Program-made: the position numbers and the translations under genes | From: Flavobacterium frigoris PS1 | GTDB lineage: Bacteria > Bacteroidota > Bacteroidia > Flavobacteriales > Flavobacteriaceae | Assembly: GCF_000252125.1 (NCBI RefSeq) | Contig: NZ_AHKF01000031.1 | Location: forward strand, 1 to 64,000 | Reading direction: 5' to 3' | DNA length: 64,000 nucleotides | Shown here: positions 18,108 through 26,780 of the stretch, one piece after another | Layout: every line of letters starts with the position of its first letter | Numbering within the stretch: position 1 is the first letter of the stretch | The notes under the pieces: model-generated | Seen by the model: the letters and a program-made list of their open reading frames with translations, nothing else | Told to the model about the DNA's origin: nothing | Databases searched by the model: none

Positions 18108-19508
18108 ATGTTATACAACGATTCCATAGTAGCATTAGCTACACCTTCAGGAGCGGGAGCCATAGCGGTAATCAGAATTTCTGGAAATGAAGCAATTACT
18201 ATTGGTAATAGTGTTTTTAAGTCCATTAAAAACAAAGATTTACTAAAGCAAAAAACACACACTTTACATCTGGGTCATATTGTCGATGATGCTAAAACCC
18301 TAGATGAAGTACTGGTTTCCATTTTTAAAGGTCCCAATTCCTATACTGGTGAAAACACTATCGAAATATCTTGTCATGGCTCTACCTATATTCAGCAACA
18401 AATAATTCAATTATTGCTTCGCAAAGGTTGTCGTATGGCAGACCCTGGTGAATTTACACTTAGGGCATTCCTGAACGGAAAACTTGATTTATCACAGGCC
18501 GAAGCAGTAGCTGATTTGATTTCATCAGATAACGAAGCATCGCATCAAATTGCTATGCAACAAATGCGTGGTGGCTTCTCTAATGAAATAGCCAAGCTGC
18601 GTGAGGAGTTATTAAATTTTGCTTCCCTTATCGAATTAGAATTAGACTTTGCTGAGGAAGATGTCGAATTTGCAGACCGTACACAGTTTCATGAACTTTT
18701 AAACCGAATCGAGTTTGTTCTCAAGAGACTTATCGATTCTTTTGCAGTAGGAAATGTAATCAAAAACGGAATTCCCGTGGCTATTGTGGGTGAACCCAAT
18801 GTAGGAAAATCGACACTTTTGAATGCTTTATTGAATGAAGAGCGAGCCATCGTATCCGAAATTGCGGGAACAACACGTGATACAATTGAAGATGAATTGG
18901 TCATTGGAGGAATTGGTTTTCGATTTATCGATACGGCAGGAATACGTGAAACTAAAGATGTTATTGAAAGTATTGGAATTAAGAAAACCTTTGAAAAAAT
19001 AGAACAAGCACAGGTTGTTTTATATTTATTTGATAGTTTAAAATTTAAAGCGCTAAGCTTAGAATACATCATTGAAATTGAAAAAATAAAAAATCAATTT
19101 CCGCTAAAACCATTAGTGGTTGTTATCAATAAACTGGATTTACTTTCAGAACAAGAAATTGCAATCATTCGTCAAGAACTTGAAACCTTAGACTTGAAAC
19201 TAATCTTTTTAAGTGCCAAAGAAAACAGAGGTGTCGAAGAATTAAAGAATCAATTACTGTCTTTTGTAAACACTGGAGCTTTGCGCAACAACGAAACAAT
19301 AGTAACAAATACAAGACATTACGATTCCTTACTAAAAGCTTTAAACGAGATTCAGAAAGTAAAATACGGACTAGAAACAGAGCTTTCAAGTGATCTGATG
19401 GCCATCGATATTAAAGAGGCTTTATACCACTTTGGGACGATTACAGGCCAGGTTACAAATGATGAATTGCTAGGTAATATCTTTGCTAATTTCTGTATCG
19501 GAAAATAA
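18108..19508 (+). CDS. mnmE: tRNA modification GTPase MnmE
   Basis: A 466-aa GTPase that works with MnmG to place the carboxymethylaminomethyl group on U34 of certain tRNAs. The N-terminal formyl-THF-binding domain starts LYNDSIVALATPSG. The central G domain shows GEPNVGKST, the TTRDT switch, DTAG and NKLD. The protein ends in the family-typical CIGK with the catalytic cysteine. The ATG at 18108 is preferred over a TTG at 18087 that overlaps the promoter box. It is the last core gene before the mobile element and is intact. Confidence 0.97.
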   Translation: MLYNDSIVALATPSGAGAIAVIRISGNEAITIGNSVFKSIKNKDLLKQKTHTLHLGHIVDDAKTLDEVLVSIFKGPNSYTGENTIEISCHGSTYIQQQIIQLLLRKGCRMADPGEFTLRAFLNGKLDLSQAEAVADLISSDNEASHQIAMQQMRGGFSNEIAKLREELLNFASLIELELDFAEEDVEFADRTQFHELLNRIEFVLKRLIDSFAVGNVIKNGIPVAIVGEPNVGKSTLLNALLNEERAIVSEIAGTTRDTIEDELVIGGIGFRFIDTAGIRETKDVIESIGIKKTFEKIEQAQVVLYLFDSLKFKALSLEYIIEIEKIKNQFPLKPLVVVINKLDLLSEQEIAIIRQELETLDLKLIFLSAKENRGVEELKNQLLSFVNTGALRNNETIVTNTRHYDSLLKALNEIQKVKYGLETELSSDLMAIDIKEALYHFGTITGQVTNDELLGNIFANFCIGK

Positions 19509-19536
19509 ATCTTACAAAACATCACAAAATAAAACA

Positions 19537-19585
19537 AAGAATCCCAGTTAAAATGTCATAAAACGGCATTTTAACTGGGATTCTT
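19537..19585 (+). terminator. Terminator of mnmE at the element boundary
   Basis: A perfect 19-bp stem (19537-19555 with 19567-19585) and an 11-nt loop, followed by CTTTCTGTTTATTT. It is the strongest hairpin in the core region and marks the last chromosomal feature before the integrated element. Confidence 0.85.
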
Positions 19586-19629
19586 CTTTCTGTTTATTTA
19601 GCTTTATTTACAGATAGTTTGTTCCTTTT

Positions 19630-19716
19630 TGTACCATTATTGTACCACGAAAATAATTTTCCTCATCGGAACTTTTTTTGGCGAAATGATGACACACAGA
19701 GAGACACATAGACACA
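19630..19716. repeat. Short direct repeats upstream of the integrase operon (possible integrase/excisionase sites)
   Basis: TGTACCA occurs at 19630 and 19641, exactly 11 bp (one helical turn) apart. GACACA occurs at 19691, 19703 and 19711. They sit between the mnmE terminator and the xis-like gene, where arm sites or the core attachment site would be expected. This is inference from position only. Confidence 0.35.
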
Positions 19717-19740
19717 ATGGGACAAAAAACTAGTCACATT

Positions 19741-20304
19741 ATGAGTTCTAACATTGAGGTTATCAGAATTTGTGAGCACTGTAAAAAACAGTTCACAGCC
19801 AGAACAACGCGAACGCGGTATTGTTCACCCATTTGCAACAGTAGAGGTTATAAATCACTTGTACGCAAAGGAAAAGTAGAAAAAAGCAATAACGAGATCG
19901 TTCAGCTTTTAAATACAGATTTGGAAAAAATAAAACCGTTGGAGTTTTTAAAAATTACACAGGCAATCCTGCTTTTTGGAATCAGCAGAAGTACTATTTA
20001 CAGGTTAGTTAACAATGGACAGCTAGACATTGCAAAGTTTGGCAAACGAACTGTTATCCGCAGATGCGATCTTGAAGCTTTTTTTGCAATTCCTGGACAG
20101 GATGTAACCTTGAAAACGGGACAGCAATTTCCTGGTTTTGACAATTGCTATACTATAACGGAAATTCAACAGAAGTATAATATTTCTTCAGGAGCGCTCT
20201 ATCTATTGATTCAACGGCAGGGTATAGTAAAATATTCCGTTGGAAAATTCACCTGTGTTGCTAAACAGGATATTGATATAATTTTTAATGCTGTGGGAAG
20301 ATGA
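19741..20304 (+). CDS. Zinc-finger and double HTH protein, excisionase-like
   Basis: A 187-aa DNA-binding protein coupled to the integrase by an ATGA overlap. An N-terminal CxxC...CxxxC motif (CEHCKK and YCSPIC) suggests a small zinc ribbon. A MerR/excisionase-type helix-turn-helix follows (GISRSTIYRLVNNG, then KRTVIRRCDLEAFF), and a second HTH-like unit (YTITEIQQKYNIS) lies near the C-terminus. Genes of this size and place in Bacteroidota elements are thought to steer excision or integrase expression. An in-frame ATG eight codons earlier (19717) is possible. Confidence 0.75.
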   Translation: MSSNIEVIRICEHCKKQFTARTTRTRYCSPICNSRGYKSLVRKGKVEKSNNEIVQLLNTDLEKIKPLEFLKITQAILLFGISRSTIYRLVNNGQLDIAKFGKRTVIRRCDLEAFFAIPGQDVTLKTGQQFPGFDNCYTITEIQQKYNISSGALYLLIQRQGIVKYSVGKFTCVAKQDIDIIFNAVGR

Positions 20305-21443
20305 AAAATATAAATGTTACGCTAAGAAAGAGGAAACTGCCAAGTGGTAAGATTACACTATATCTTGATTTTTTCCCTCCAGTATACAATCCTAAGACTC
20401 ATAAACTTTACCGTAGGGAGTATTTAAGTTTATACCTCGTTCCTAAACCAAAAAGTGCTATTGAAAAAGCTTTGAATTCCGAGAACTTGTTCAAGGCCGA
20501 GATCATTCGTGGCAACAGGTTTAATGAAGTAAATAAGGAGCAGATCTATACCCCATTTGAGCTTGAGCGCATTCATCTCAAGGAGGTTGGTGAAAAATCA
20601 TTTATACATTATCTAAAGCATACGGCAGAAAGCCGGACTGGCAATAATGCAGATATTTGGAAGTACGCAATTATTCACTTTGAAATGTTTTTAAAAAATG
20701 AGGATATATTAATGCAGGACATTGACGTGACAATTATTGAGGACTTTAGGGCGTACATCTTGAAGGCAAAATGTCTCAGAAAAAAAAACCAGTTTCTGGC
20801 TCAAAACACTGCCCTATCCTATTTTAACAAGATCAAAGCTACTCTTCGAAAAGCATACAAAAAAGGATTACTGCAGACCGATGTCAATGCTGCAATTGAA
20901 AGCATAAAGGAACAAGAGTCTCAAAGGAATTTTCTAACCATGGAAGAAGCCTTAAGGTTATTTAAAACCCCTTGTAAAAAAGAAATTGTTAAACGTGTCA
21001 GTCTTTTTTCTCTGCTCACAGGCATGCGCTATTCCGACATATCAAAACTTACATGGGAAGAAGTACAATACAGCAAACAAGAAGGGTATTATATAAGATT
21101 TAAACAGCAGAAAACTGATAGGCCAGTCACCCTACCTATTTCTGTGGAAGCGCTTGAATTCTTAGGTGAACAAAGAATGGAACATGGGAAAATCTTTTTA
21201 AATTTAAAAAAATGGGATTTTGACCGTTTGATACCCATTTGGATTAAAGATGCAGCTATTGAGAAACATATCACTTTTCACTGCTTTCGCCATACCTATG
21301 CAACATTACAGATGGCGGCAGGTACCGACATTTTTACTGTATCTAAAATGCTGGGACACAAAAACATAAAAACCACACAGATATATACGAAAATCATCGA
21401 CGAGAAAAAAAGGGAAACAACTAATAAAATTTCATTTAAATAA
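20301..21443 (+). CDS. int: Tyrosine-type site-specific integrase
   Basis: A 380-aa tyrosine recombinase that inserts and excises the element. It has an N-terminal Arm-type/SAM-like region (residues 1-205) and a C-terminal catalytic domain with R243 (LLTGMRYSDI), K271 (QKTDRPVTLP), H327 and R330 (HCFRHTYAT), H353 (LGHKNIKTTQ) and nucleophile Y362 (IYTKI). All catalytic residues are intact. Its place next to mnmE makes it the likely integrase of the whole element. It overlaps the xis-like gene by 4 bp. Confidence 0.95.
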   Translation: MKNINVTLRKRKLPSGKITLYLDFFPPVYNPKTHKLYRREYLSLYLVPKPKSAIEKALNSENLFKAEIIRGNRFNEVNKEQIYTPFELERIHLKEVGEKSFIHYLKHTAESRTGNNADIWKYAIIHFEMFLKNEDILMQDIDVTIIEDFRAYILKAKCLRKKNQFLAQNTALSYFNKIKATLRKAYKKGLLQTDVNAAIESIKEQESQRNFLTMEEALRLFKTPCKKEIVKRVSLFSLLTGMRYSDISKLTWEEVQYSKQEGYYIRFKQQKTDRPVTLPISVEALEFLGEQRMEHGKIFLNLKKWDFDRLIPIWIKDAAIEKHITFHCFRHTYATLQMAAGTDIFTVSKMLGHKNIKTTQIYTKIIDEKKRETTNKISFK

Positions 21444-21515
21444 ATTAAAGTTTTTAATTATAGTAAGAAAATGAATTGCAGTCTTTTACTTTAAGGTGGC
21501 TTTATTAACCACTTT

Positions 21516-21544
21516 AAAGTCGAAGGCTTATGCGACTTTTTTTT
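21516..21544 (+). terminator. Integrase terminator
   Basis: AAAGTCG/CGACTTT stem (21516-21522 with 21533-21539) followed by T8. A second, overlapping hairpin (ACTTTAAGGTGG with CCACTTTAAAGT) lies just upstream at about 21488-21520. Confidence 0.75.
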
Positions 21545-21690
21545 AAGTTTCGTTACACGGATTTTTTGAAAGCACGTAAATAATATTCCTAAACAGTCAA
21601 ATCTATACTCGCTCAATTTAACCTTAACTCCAATCCTCAAAGCACATTTATACTTCCGCTACGCTTCAGCATAAAAGAGCTTAGTCGGAT

Positions 21691-21756
21691 ATGTAATAAA
21701 AGAATCCTGAAAATTTAAGCCACTACCTACATATAATTTTCAAGATCCTTTTACAT
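21691..21756. repeat. Inverted repeat, about 22-bp arms
   Basis: Left arm 21691-21715 and right arm 21735-21756 (ATGTAA...GAAAATT against its complement). There is one 3-nt bulge, two mismatches and a 19-nt loop. Function unknown. Confidence 0.55.
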
Positions 21757-21897
21757 AGCTTTTATAGCCATTTTATTATTTTGGATCAATAGTGGATGGA
21801 TAACATTACATAGTACTCATTTGAAGATTTGCTTTTTCTTTATAATCCCAAAAAATCTTCTTTACAACCTTGCTTCCAATCTATTACTATTCAGAAA

Positions 21898-22080
21898 CCA
21901 GTATGCTTTTGTCCCATTTCAAGAGCAAAGGTATACTAGTGTTTTACGCAAAAAAAAGGTCAAGCCCTACGGGTTTATCAAAAAATCTCCACCCATGCGG
22001 GTCGTATTTATTTGATAAAACCTTGTTTTTGCTAAACACTAACCTTTTATGCTCTCGAAACGAAACATAGCATACTCCGG
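21898..22080. repeat. Long imperfect inverted repeat (about 180 bp)
   Basis: Matching blocks, read outside to inside: AGTATGCT (21900-21907) with AGCATACT (22069-22076); TTTC.AGAGCA with its complement near 22050-22060; TAGTGTTTT.CGCAAAAA..AAGGT with its complement near 22021-22043; and TTTATCAAA with TTTGATAAA near the centre. The central part holds two small CCC/GGG hairpins. It would fold into a very long stem as RNA or single-stranded DNA. Confidence 0.6.
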
Positions 22081-22215
22081 CTCTTTGGACGAATAAAAAA
22101 AATGTCAACAATGAAATTTAATACTATTTATATTGGAACTAGACTGAAACAAAACAGCACCTCCTCTCATTACCGAATAAATTAATTTAAAAAATAATTC
22201 TAAAAAGTAAAAACT

Positions 22216-22608
22216 ATGAACATCATCGGAAGATTAACAAGGGATGCGGAAGTACACACAACACCACAGGAAAAAAAAGTGGTAAATTTTTCAGTAGCGA
22301 TCAATGATAGTTACCGAAATAAGCAAGGCGAACGCATAGAGCAAACTAGCTATTTTGATTGCTCCTATTGGATAAGTCCAAATGTTGCCAAAATACTCCT
22401 TAAAGGGGCTTTAGTAGAGCTAACAGGAAGAGTGAGCACAAGAGCCTGGACAGCTACTAACGGAGAATTAAGATCGAGTTTAAATTTTCACACCTCGACT
22501 ATTAAATTACACGGAGGTAGTAAGAAAATAGAACAGGTGCAGGCTATCGTAAAACAAGAAAATACAAAGATCATCATAGAGGAGTCTGCAGATGATCTAC
22601 CATTTTGA
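22216..22608 (+). CDS. ssb: Single-stranded DNA-binding protein (element-encoded)
   Basis: A 130-aa OB-fold SSB. The start MNIIGRLTRDAEVHTT and the VVNFSVAIND strand are typical of Bacteroidota SSBs, as are the YFDCSYW and ELTGRVSTRAW segments. It ends in an acidic tail with DDLPF, which recruits partner proteins. Element-borne SSBs protect the transferred single strand after conjugation. It is followed 44 bp later by the DUF932 gene, and the two probably form one early-expressed unit. Confidence 0.92.
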   Translation: MNIIGRLTRDAEVHTTPQEKKVVNFSVAINDSYRNKQGERIEQTSYFDCSYWISPNVAKILLKGALVELTGRVSTRAWTATNGELRSSLNFHTSTIKLHGGSKKIEQVQAIVKQENTKIIIEESADDLPF

Positions 22609-22652
22609 CACTAAATACTTAATCATTTTTTTAACTCTTAAATTTTAATATC

Positions 22653-23720
22653 ATGGCACACAATTTAAATTTCAACCAAAGAACAGGACGTTATTCCTTT
22701 TTTAGCGTACAAGAAAAAGCTTGGCACGGTTTAGGGCAAATAGTAAAGGACTATCCAACAAGCGCGCAAGCAATTAAACACGCAGGACTTGATTATGAAG
22801 TGGTAAAAAGTCCGCTTTATACCAAGACATCAAACATAATTGATCCTACTGACAATTTAGAGATAGGAGACAACGAGGTCAACGTACCCAATTATTTTGC
22901 TACTATCCGCACGGACAACAATGCTGTTTTGGGTGTAGTCGGTAAAGACTATCACATTGTACAAAATCGTGAAGCATTTAGTTTCTTCGATTCCATTGTA
23001 GGTGGTACAGATGGGATTTTGTACGAGACTGCAGGCGCTTTAGGAAATGGAGAACGTATTTTTATTACGGCTAAATTACCGGACTATATTCGTGTTGGCA
23101 ATGGTGATGATGTTACAGAAAAATATATTTTCCTCACTACTTCACACGATGGTAGCGGAAGCATTACGGCAGCTTTTACACCCGTTAGAATAGTTTGCCA
23201 AAATACACTAAACGCATCGCTTCGTAATATGAGTAATGTAGTACGAATACGTCACACCTCAGGAGCAAAACAACGTTTGGAAAATGCACACAAAGTAATG
23301 GGATTAGCAAACGAATTTAGTAATCAATTAGAGGACATTTTTAATAATTGGGCAAAAGTGAAAGTGCACGATCATGAGGTTAAAAAAATGATACAATTCG
23401 CACTATGCCCTAACAAAGAAACCTTACAACATCTAAAGGCTGGAAATGAGGACGAAATATCCACAGTTTTTAAGAACACGGTTGAAGATGCTTTTGCCTA
23501 TGCTATGACGAGCGACTCACAACAGATGAACACGACAAAAGGAACTTTGTTTGGAGCTTACAACGCTGTAACAGGCTACTACCAAAATGTTCGTAGCTAT
23601 AAGGATAGCGAAGCCAAATTACAATCCATTATTATGGGAGGTACTGCACAATTAAAATCTCAAAAAGCTTTTGAAATCTGTACTAATTTTCAAAAAATGG
23701 GTATGAATTGCTTTAATTAA
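22653..23720 (+). CDS. DUF932 domain-containing protein
   Basis: A 355-aa protein of the DUF932 (phage/plasmid-like TIGR03299) family, common on conjugative elements, plasmids and phages. Typical parts are an EKAWHGLG-type motif near the N-terminus, NYFATIRTDN, and FTPVRIVCQNTLNASL in the centre. No enzymatic motif is recognised and the function is unknown. The position next to ssb in the presumed leading region suggests a role soon after DNA entry. Two hairpins follow it. Confidence 0.88.
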   Translation: MAHNLNFNQRTGRYSFFSVQEKAWHGLGQIVKDYPTSAQAIKHAGLDYEVVKSPLYTKTSNIIDPTDNLEIGDNEVNVPNYFATIRTDNNAVLGVVGKDYHIVQNREAFSFFDSIVGGTDGILYETAGALGNGERIFITAKLPDYIRVGNGDDVTEKYIFLTTSHDGSGSITAAFTPVRIVCQNTLNASLRNMSNVVRIRHTSGAKQRLENAHKVMGLANEFSNQLEDIFNNWAKVKVHDHEVKKMIQFALCPNKETLQHLKAGNEDEISTVFKNTVEDAFAYAMTSDSQQMNTTKGTLFGAYNAVTGYYQNVRSYKDSEAKLQSIIMGGTAQLKSQKAFEICTNFQKMGMNCFN

Positions 23721-23737
23721 TAATCCTTTTAAAAACT

Positions 23738-23773
23738 ATAGACGGCCCACTTTGATAGTGGCCGTCTATTTTT
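23738..23773 (+). terminator. Terminator of the ssb-DUF932 unit
   Basis: ATAGACGGCC/GGCCGTCTAT stem with extra inner pairs, followed by a T run. It lies 18 bp beyond the DUF932 stop codon. Confidence 0.8.
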
Positions 23774-23822
23774 ATTAGTATCGTTTTTTTGTTTTACGGA
23801 ATACATATATTGAAATCTTGAA

Positions 23823-23870
23823 CTTCAAAAAGACCTTCCCTTCCAAATGGTCGGGAAAGTCTTTTTGAAG
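23823..23870. terminator. Second hairpin, 18-bp stem
   Basis: CTTCAAAAAGAC.TTCCC (23823-23840) pairs with 23853-23870 with one mismatch and a 12-nt loop. A and T runs are part of the stem, so it could end transcription from either side. Confidence 0.6.
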
Positions 23871-24042
23871 AAACTAGTTGAACCACTTCAGAAAAAAGTA
23901 ATCAGTACGCATCGCTTCCTTCTATTTTTCCTGAAAAGGTTCGAGTTAAATGATAGGATATTCTTCATCCTATTACTTATTTCCGCCTTCTTTTCTTTCC
24001 ACAAAAGCGTCAAAAGAAAAGAAGCAAAAGAATGCCGCTACA

Positions 24043-24318
24043 TTATTTCGCATTTTCAACTTTGATTTGAGTTAGTTTCTTTTCGCTTGACTTCTTTTTC
24101 GAATAACTCCATAACATAAGTAGTCCAAAAATAATAAATCCAATGGAAATCCATTTGGTCACTCTTTCAAAGAATGTTATTACTACTGATTTTTCGTAAC
24201 TCGAAAACCCTTCCACTCCCATTGGCCCTCTTCTGTAAAACTTTCGTCTGTTGATCCAATATCGAAGGCTAAAACCTACAAAGAGAGAAATTATACTTAA
24301 AAACAATGCAGGATTCAT
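24043..24318 (-). CDS. Small two-TM membrane protein of Bacteroidota conjugative elements
   Basis: A 91-aa protein with two hydrophobic segments (about residues 3-20 and 54-72) separated by a basic loop with the motif RRGPMGVEGFSSYE, and a lysine-rich tail. Similar small proteins in Bacteroidota are sometimes named 'molybdenum ABC transporter permease', a label the sequence does not support. The ATG at 24318 is used instead of a TTG two codons earlier. It lies downstream of traN beyond a hairpin and has unknown function. Confidence 0.6.
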   Translation of the reverse strand: MNPALFLSIISLFVGFSLRYWINRRKFYRRGPMGVEGFSSYEKSVVITFFERVTKWISIGFIIFGLLMLWSYSKKKSSEKKLTQIKVENAK

Positions 24319-24431
24319 ATGCAAATATTTAAAAATTCAACAATATAAATGTACATAAAAAAACTAATTATTTAAAAAACAAACAACTCATTTTTAAGTA
24401 GTTAATATGAATTTTTAATGAGCTAAAATGA

Positions 24432-24469
24432 AAGTGATTGTTAAACTATAAATAGTAAAACAATCACTT
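24432..24469 (-). terminator. Hairpin ending the tra operon
   Basis: An AAGTGATTGTT/AACAATCACTT stem of 11 bp, a small AA/AA internal loop and 4 more pairs, about 35 bp beyond the traN stop. On the minus strand it is followed by TCATTTTAG. Confidence 0.6.
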
Positions 24470-24501
24470 CATCAAACCGTTTTGATCCCTTGGAGGTCTT
24501 T

Positions 24502-25437
24502 TTATTTGACATCTCTTTCGAAGTATCTCTCTTTATCTTTCCTAACATTCTCCTGCTGGATTAGTTTAGATTTAAGTAAATGTGAGTTCTTAATTTCTAA
24601 TATCTGCAATCGACTACCATTTTTTTCATGGAGTTCTATGCGAATTACTTTGTCGTCAGCGATCGTAAATTGATCCAAAACAAAAACATTTCTGGAAACC
24701 GTTTTTCCTTGTACCACATCGATAGCGCTATAAACTCTTATGGGATGTTTAATTACTTCTTGTACAACCGTGCGTTTCGCTTTCTTTTTATCGATCACTT
24801 TAAAATTGATGAAATCAATTGGGAATGAAACGAAGCTTAAATTCTTAATTTGTGTATGAAAATAAAATTTATTATCGTTAATATAAATACCTTTCAATAG
24901 AAATTCTATTCCAAATTTTCTGGTACAAATTTGTTTTATAAAGTGCTTGTCCTGATTATAGATCTCACCCATTAATTCGTCGACCAGGTAGGGCGAATTC
25001 CTCCCAAGTTCTTTAAACAAAATTGGTTTTGAATTCCATTCACGATCAGTCTTGACGGTTTTAGTTAAACTGTAATTAGTAACCCTAGGACATGAATTGT
25101 AGGAGACATTAAAACTATAGAAAGTTCCGTCTTCTGTAATTACTGAAAAATTGGTTTCTTCTTCAAAATCCCGAACAGATGCCTTTACTCGCAAAACATT
25201 ATCAGCATCCTCAGCCTTACTGGCAACCAAGTTAGTACTACCTAAATCTACGTAACGAATACCAGAGGGAAATAATAGATGTGTAGTTTTATCGAATGTT
25301 ACTTCTATATCGTATGGCTCTATTATAGTTAGGTTTTTCTTTGCACTTGTGCACAAGGCCTCCTGCCCATGCGTAATTGATGTGTATCCTAATATTAAAA
25401 TTAGTATCATCAAAGTATTTTTTAGAGCTGTTTTCAT
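24502..25437 (-). CDS. traN: Conjugative transposon protein TraN
   Basis: A 311-aa TraN (DUF4138) protein of Bacteroidota conjugative systems. An N-terminal signal peptide (residues 1-24, ending SITHG) precedes a beta-rich domain with the IEPYDIEVTFDKTTHLLFPS motif, comparable in position to VirB9-type core complex proteins. Periplasmic or outer-membrane location is likely. It is the last gene of the tra operon, 25 bp behind traM. Confidence 0.92.
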   Translation of the reverse strand: MKTALKNTLMILILILGYTSITHGQEALCTSAKKNLTIIEPYDIEVTFDKTTHLLFPSGIRYVDLGSTNLVASKAEDADNVLRVKASVRDFEEETNFSVITEDGTFYSFNVSYNSCPRVTNYSLTKTVKTDREWNSKPILFKELGRNSPYLVDELMGEIYNQDKHFIKQICTRKFGIEFLLKGIYINDNKFYFHTQIKNLSFVSFPIDFINFKVIDKKKAKRTVVQEVIKHPIRVYSAIDVVQGKTVSRNVFVLDQFTIADDKVIRIELHEKNGSRLQILEIKNSHLLKSKLIQQENVRKDKERYFERDVK

Positions 25438-25462
25438 TTTATACCATTTATTTTTTAAACAA

Positions 25463-26722
25463 TTATTTTTTTGATACTAGCAGCACTTGCAGTCCTGCTT
25501 TTAGGGTAACTTTTGGAGTCTTAATTTTTTTTGAGAAATAATTTGAAACACCTTGAACTAATCCTCGGCTTAAATCCCCTGCGATCTGTTGTCCAGCAGA
25601 AGTTGACAACATTATACTACTACCAGAAGTTTGTCCCATATTGGCTGCCATGTCGGTCATAGCTTTACGTTCTGAAGAATAAGGCACTGCCAATCCCTGT
25701 TGTCCGTCCAAACCATAGATAGTGAGCTCAATGGGGAAAATATTTCCCTCAAACTCAATAGAGCTGATCTTCAGTTGTAGCCTACCTTGCTGAAACTTCG
25801 AATTTGCAGTTACTACAGTTCCGAGAGGGATCGTTTTGTTCTGTATCCTTGCGGGTTCCAATAAACGCAAGCTAACACTGGTTTCTTCGGAGACGAGTTG
25901 TGTTTCTTGAACAACAGCACGAATACTATTCTTTGTTTGCTGTTGATGATTAGTACTGGTGAATGTACTATTGCTAACCGCTACTACTAGGTGTTCCTCA
26001 ACGCTTTGCTCCAGGTTAGAAACGACATTGTGCCTTTCTGGAATTATCGAAACAAAGACTTCTTTTGATGGTGAAGAAGGTCCAGTTGCTTTGCTTTCAG
26101 GCGAAGCCGAATTGATCGGCAAATATTTAGCCGCCATCTGATACGATTTCTCCATCAACTCCAATTGATTATCAACAACATTAGTTGGTGGTTCTTCTTT
26201 TTTTGCCAGTTCTTCTTTTAGCTCCTCTAGTTGTTTGCGTAATTCCTGTGTTTCAGAATTATCATTATTGTAAAAACTGCCCAATGTGTTTTGTGCATTA
26301 CGATAACTACTTAATGAAGCTTTAGTATTCCCTTCTTTTTCAGGAACATCTTGCAAAGATTCTTCTGTACTACCTTCATTCCAGTAATCAGATAGAGATG
26401 TCAGGGCATTTTGTTTTCCTTGATTTTTCTGTTCTAATAATTCCTGTTCATAGGCTTTTTGTTTGTCATTTTCTAAACCAATAGTTGTAGCTTGAGGAAC
26501 AGAGTCATTAAGCCCCATAATCTCGATATTTTTTACATTTTCTGCTGGTTTAAATATCAAATACATACAACCAAAAAATACTATCGCCATCAATCCAAAG
26601 ATGATTGGCTTTTTAATTTTTTCGGCTTTACCCTCACTAATCACTTCCAGTCCTCCAGAAGCTGTATTTACACTGCCATCTGTAACATAGACTGCATTTT
26701 TCTTGTTTTCATTTTCTTTCAT
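25463..26722 (-). CDS. traM: Conjugative transposon protein TraM (VirB10-like)
   Basis: A 419-aa TraM. It has a short cytoplasmic N-terminus, one membrane helix (about residues 38-58), a charged low-complexity and coiled region (about 85-185, rich in E, K and Q), and a conserved C-terminal domain with LLEPARIQNKTIPLGTVV and IYGLDGQQGLAVP. The layout resembles VirB10, which links inner and outer membranes in type IV secretion. It lies between the small traL-like gene and traN. Confidence 0.92.
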   Translation of the reverse strand: MKENENKKNAVYVTDGSVNTASGGLEVISEGKAEKIKKPIIFGLMAIVFFGCMYLIFKPAENVKNIEIMGLNDSVPQATTIGLENDKQKAYEQELLEQKNQGKQNALTSLSDYWNEGSTEESLQDVPEKEGNTKASLSSYRNAQNTLGSFYNNDNSETQELRKQLEELKEELAKKEEPPTNVVDNQLELMEKSYQMAAKYLPINSASPESKATGPSSPSKEVFVSIIPERHNVVSNLEQSVEEHLVVAVSNSTFTSTNHQQQTKNSIRAVVQETQLVSEETSVSLRLLEPARIQNKTIPLGTVVTANSKFQQGRLQLKISSIEFEGNIFPIELTIYGLDGQQGLAVPYSSERKAMTDMAANMGQTSGSSIMLSTSAGQQIAGDLSRGLVQGVSNYFSKKIKTPKVTLKAGLQVLLVSKK

Positions 26723-26780
26723 GTCTTTTCTTTTTTATAATTAGTACTAATGATCCTTTAGGGATTTCACGCTACTGGAA

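Larger units (their letters stand above)
21444..22215. other. Structured 772-bp intergenic region between integrase and ssb
   Basis: No convincing gene. The region contains the integrase terminator, a 66-bp inverted repeat (21691-21756) and an imperfect inverted repeat of about 180 bp (21898-22080). The short open frames at 21821-22070 lie on the palindrome and look incidental. A leader RNA, a replication or transfer origin, or remnants of a small insertion are all possible. Confidence 0.6.
23721..24042. other. 322-bp gap with two hairpins between convergent genes
   Basis: It holds the 23738-23773 terminator and an 18-bp inverted repeat at 23823-23870. An open frame at 23847-24065 starts inside the second hairpin and overlaps the opposite gene, so I do not consider it real. 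Confidence 0.6.

Noticed and set aside
21821..22070. Two overlapping short rightward frames of 64 and 66 codons
   Set aside because: They run across the long inverted repeat and show no domain or promoter; coding use is unlikely.
23847..24065. 72-codon rightward frame
   Set aside because: It begins inside a hairpin and ends within the opposite small membrane protein gene; composition looks like a shadow.
24043..24318. Naming the small membrane protein a molybdenum transporter permease
   Set aside because: Only two membrane helices and none of the permease motifs; the name would mislead.
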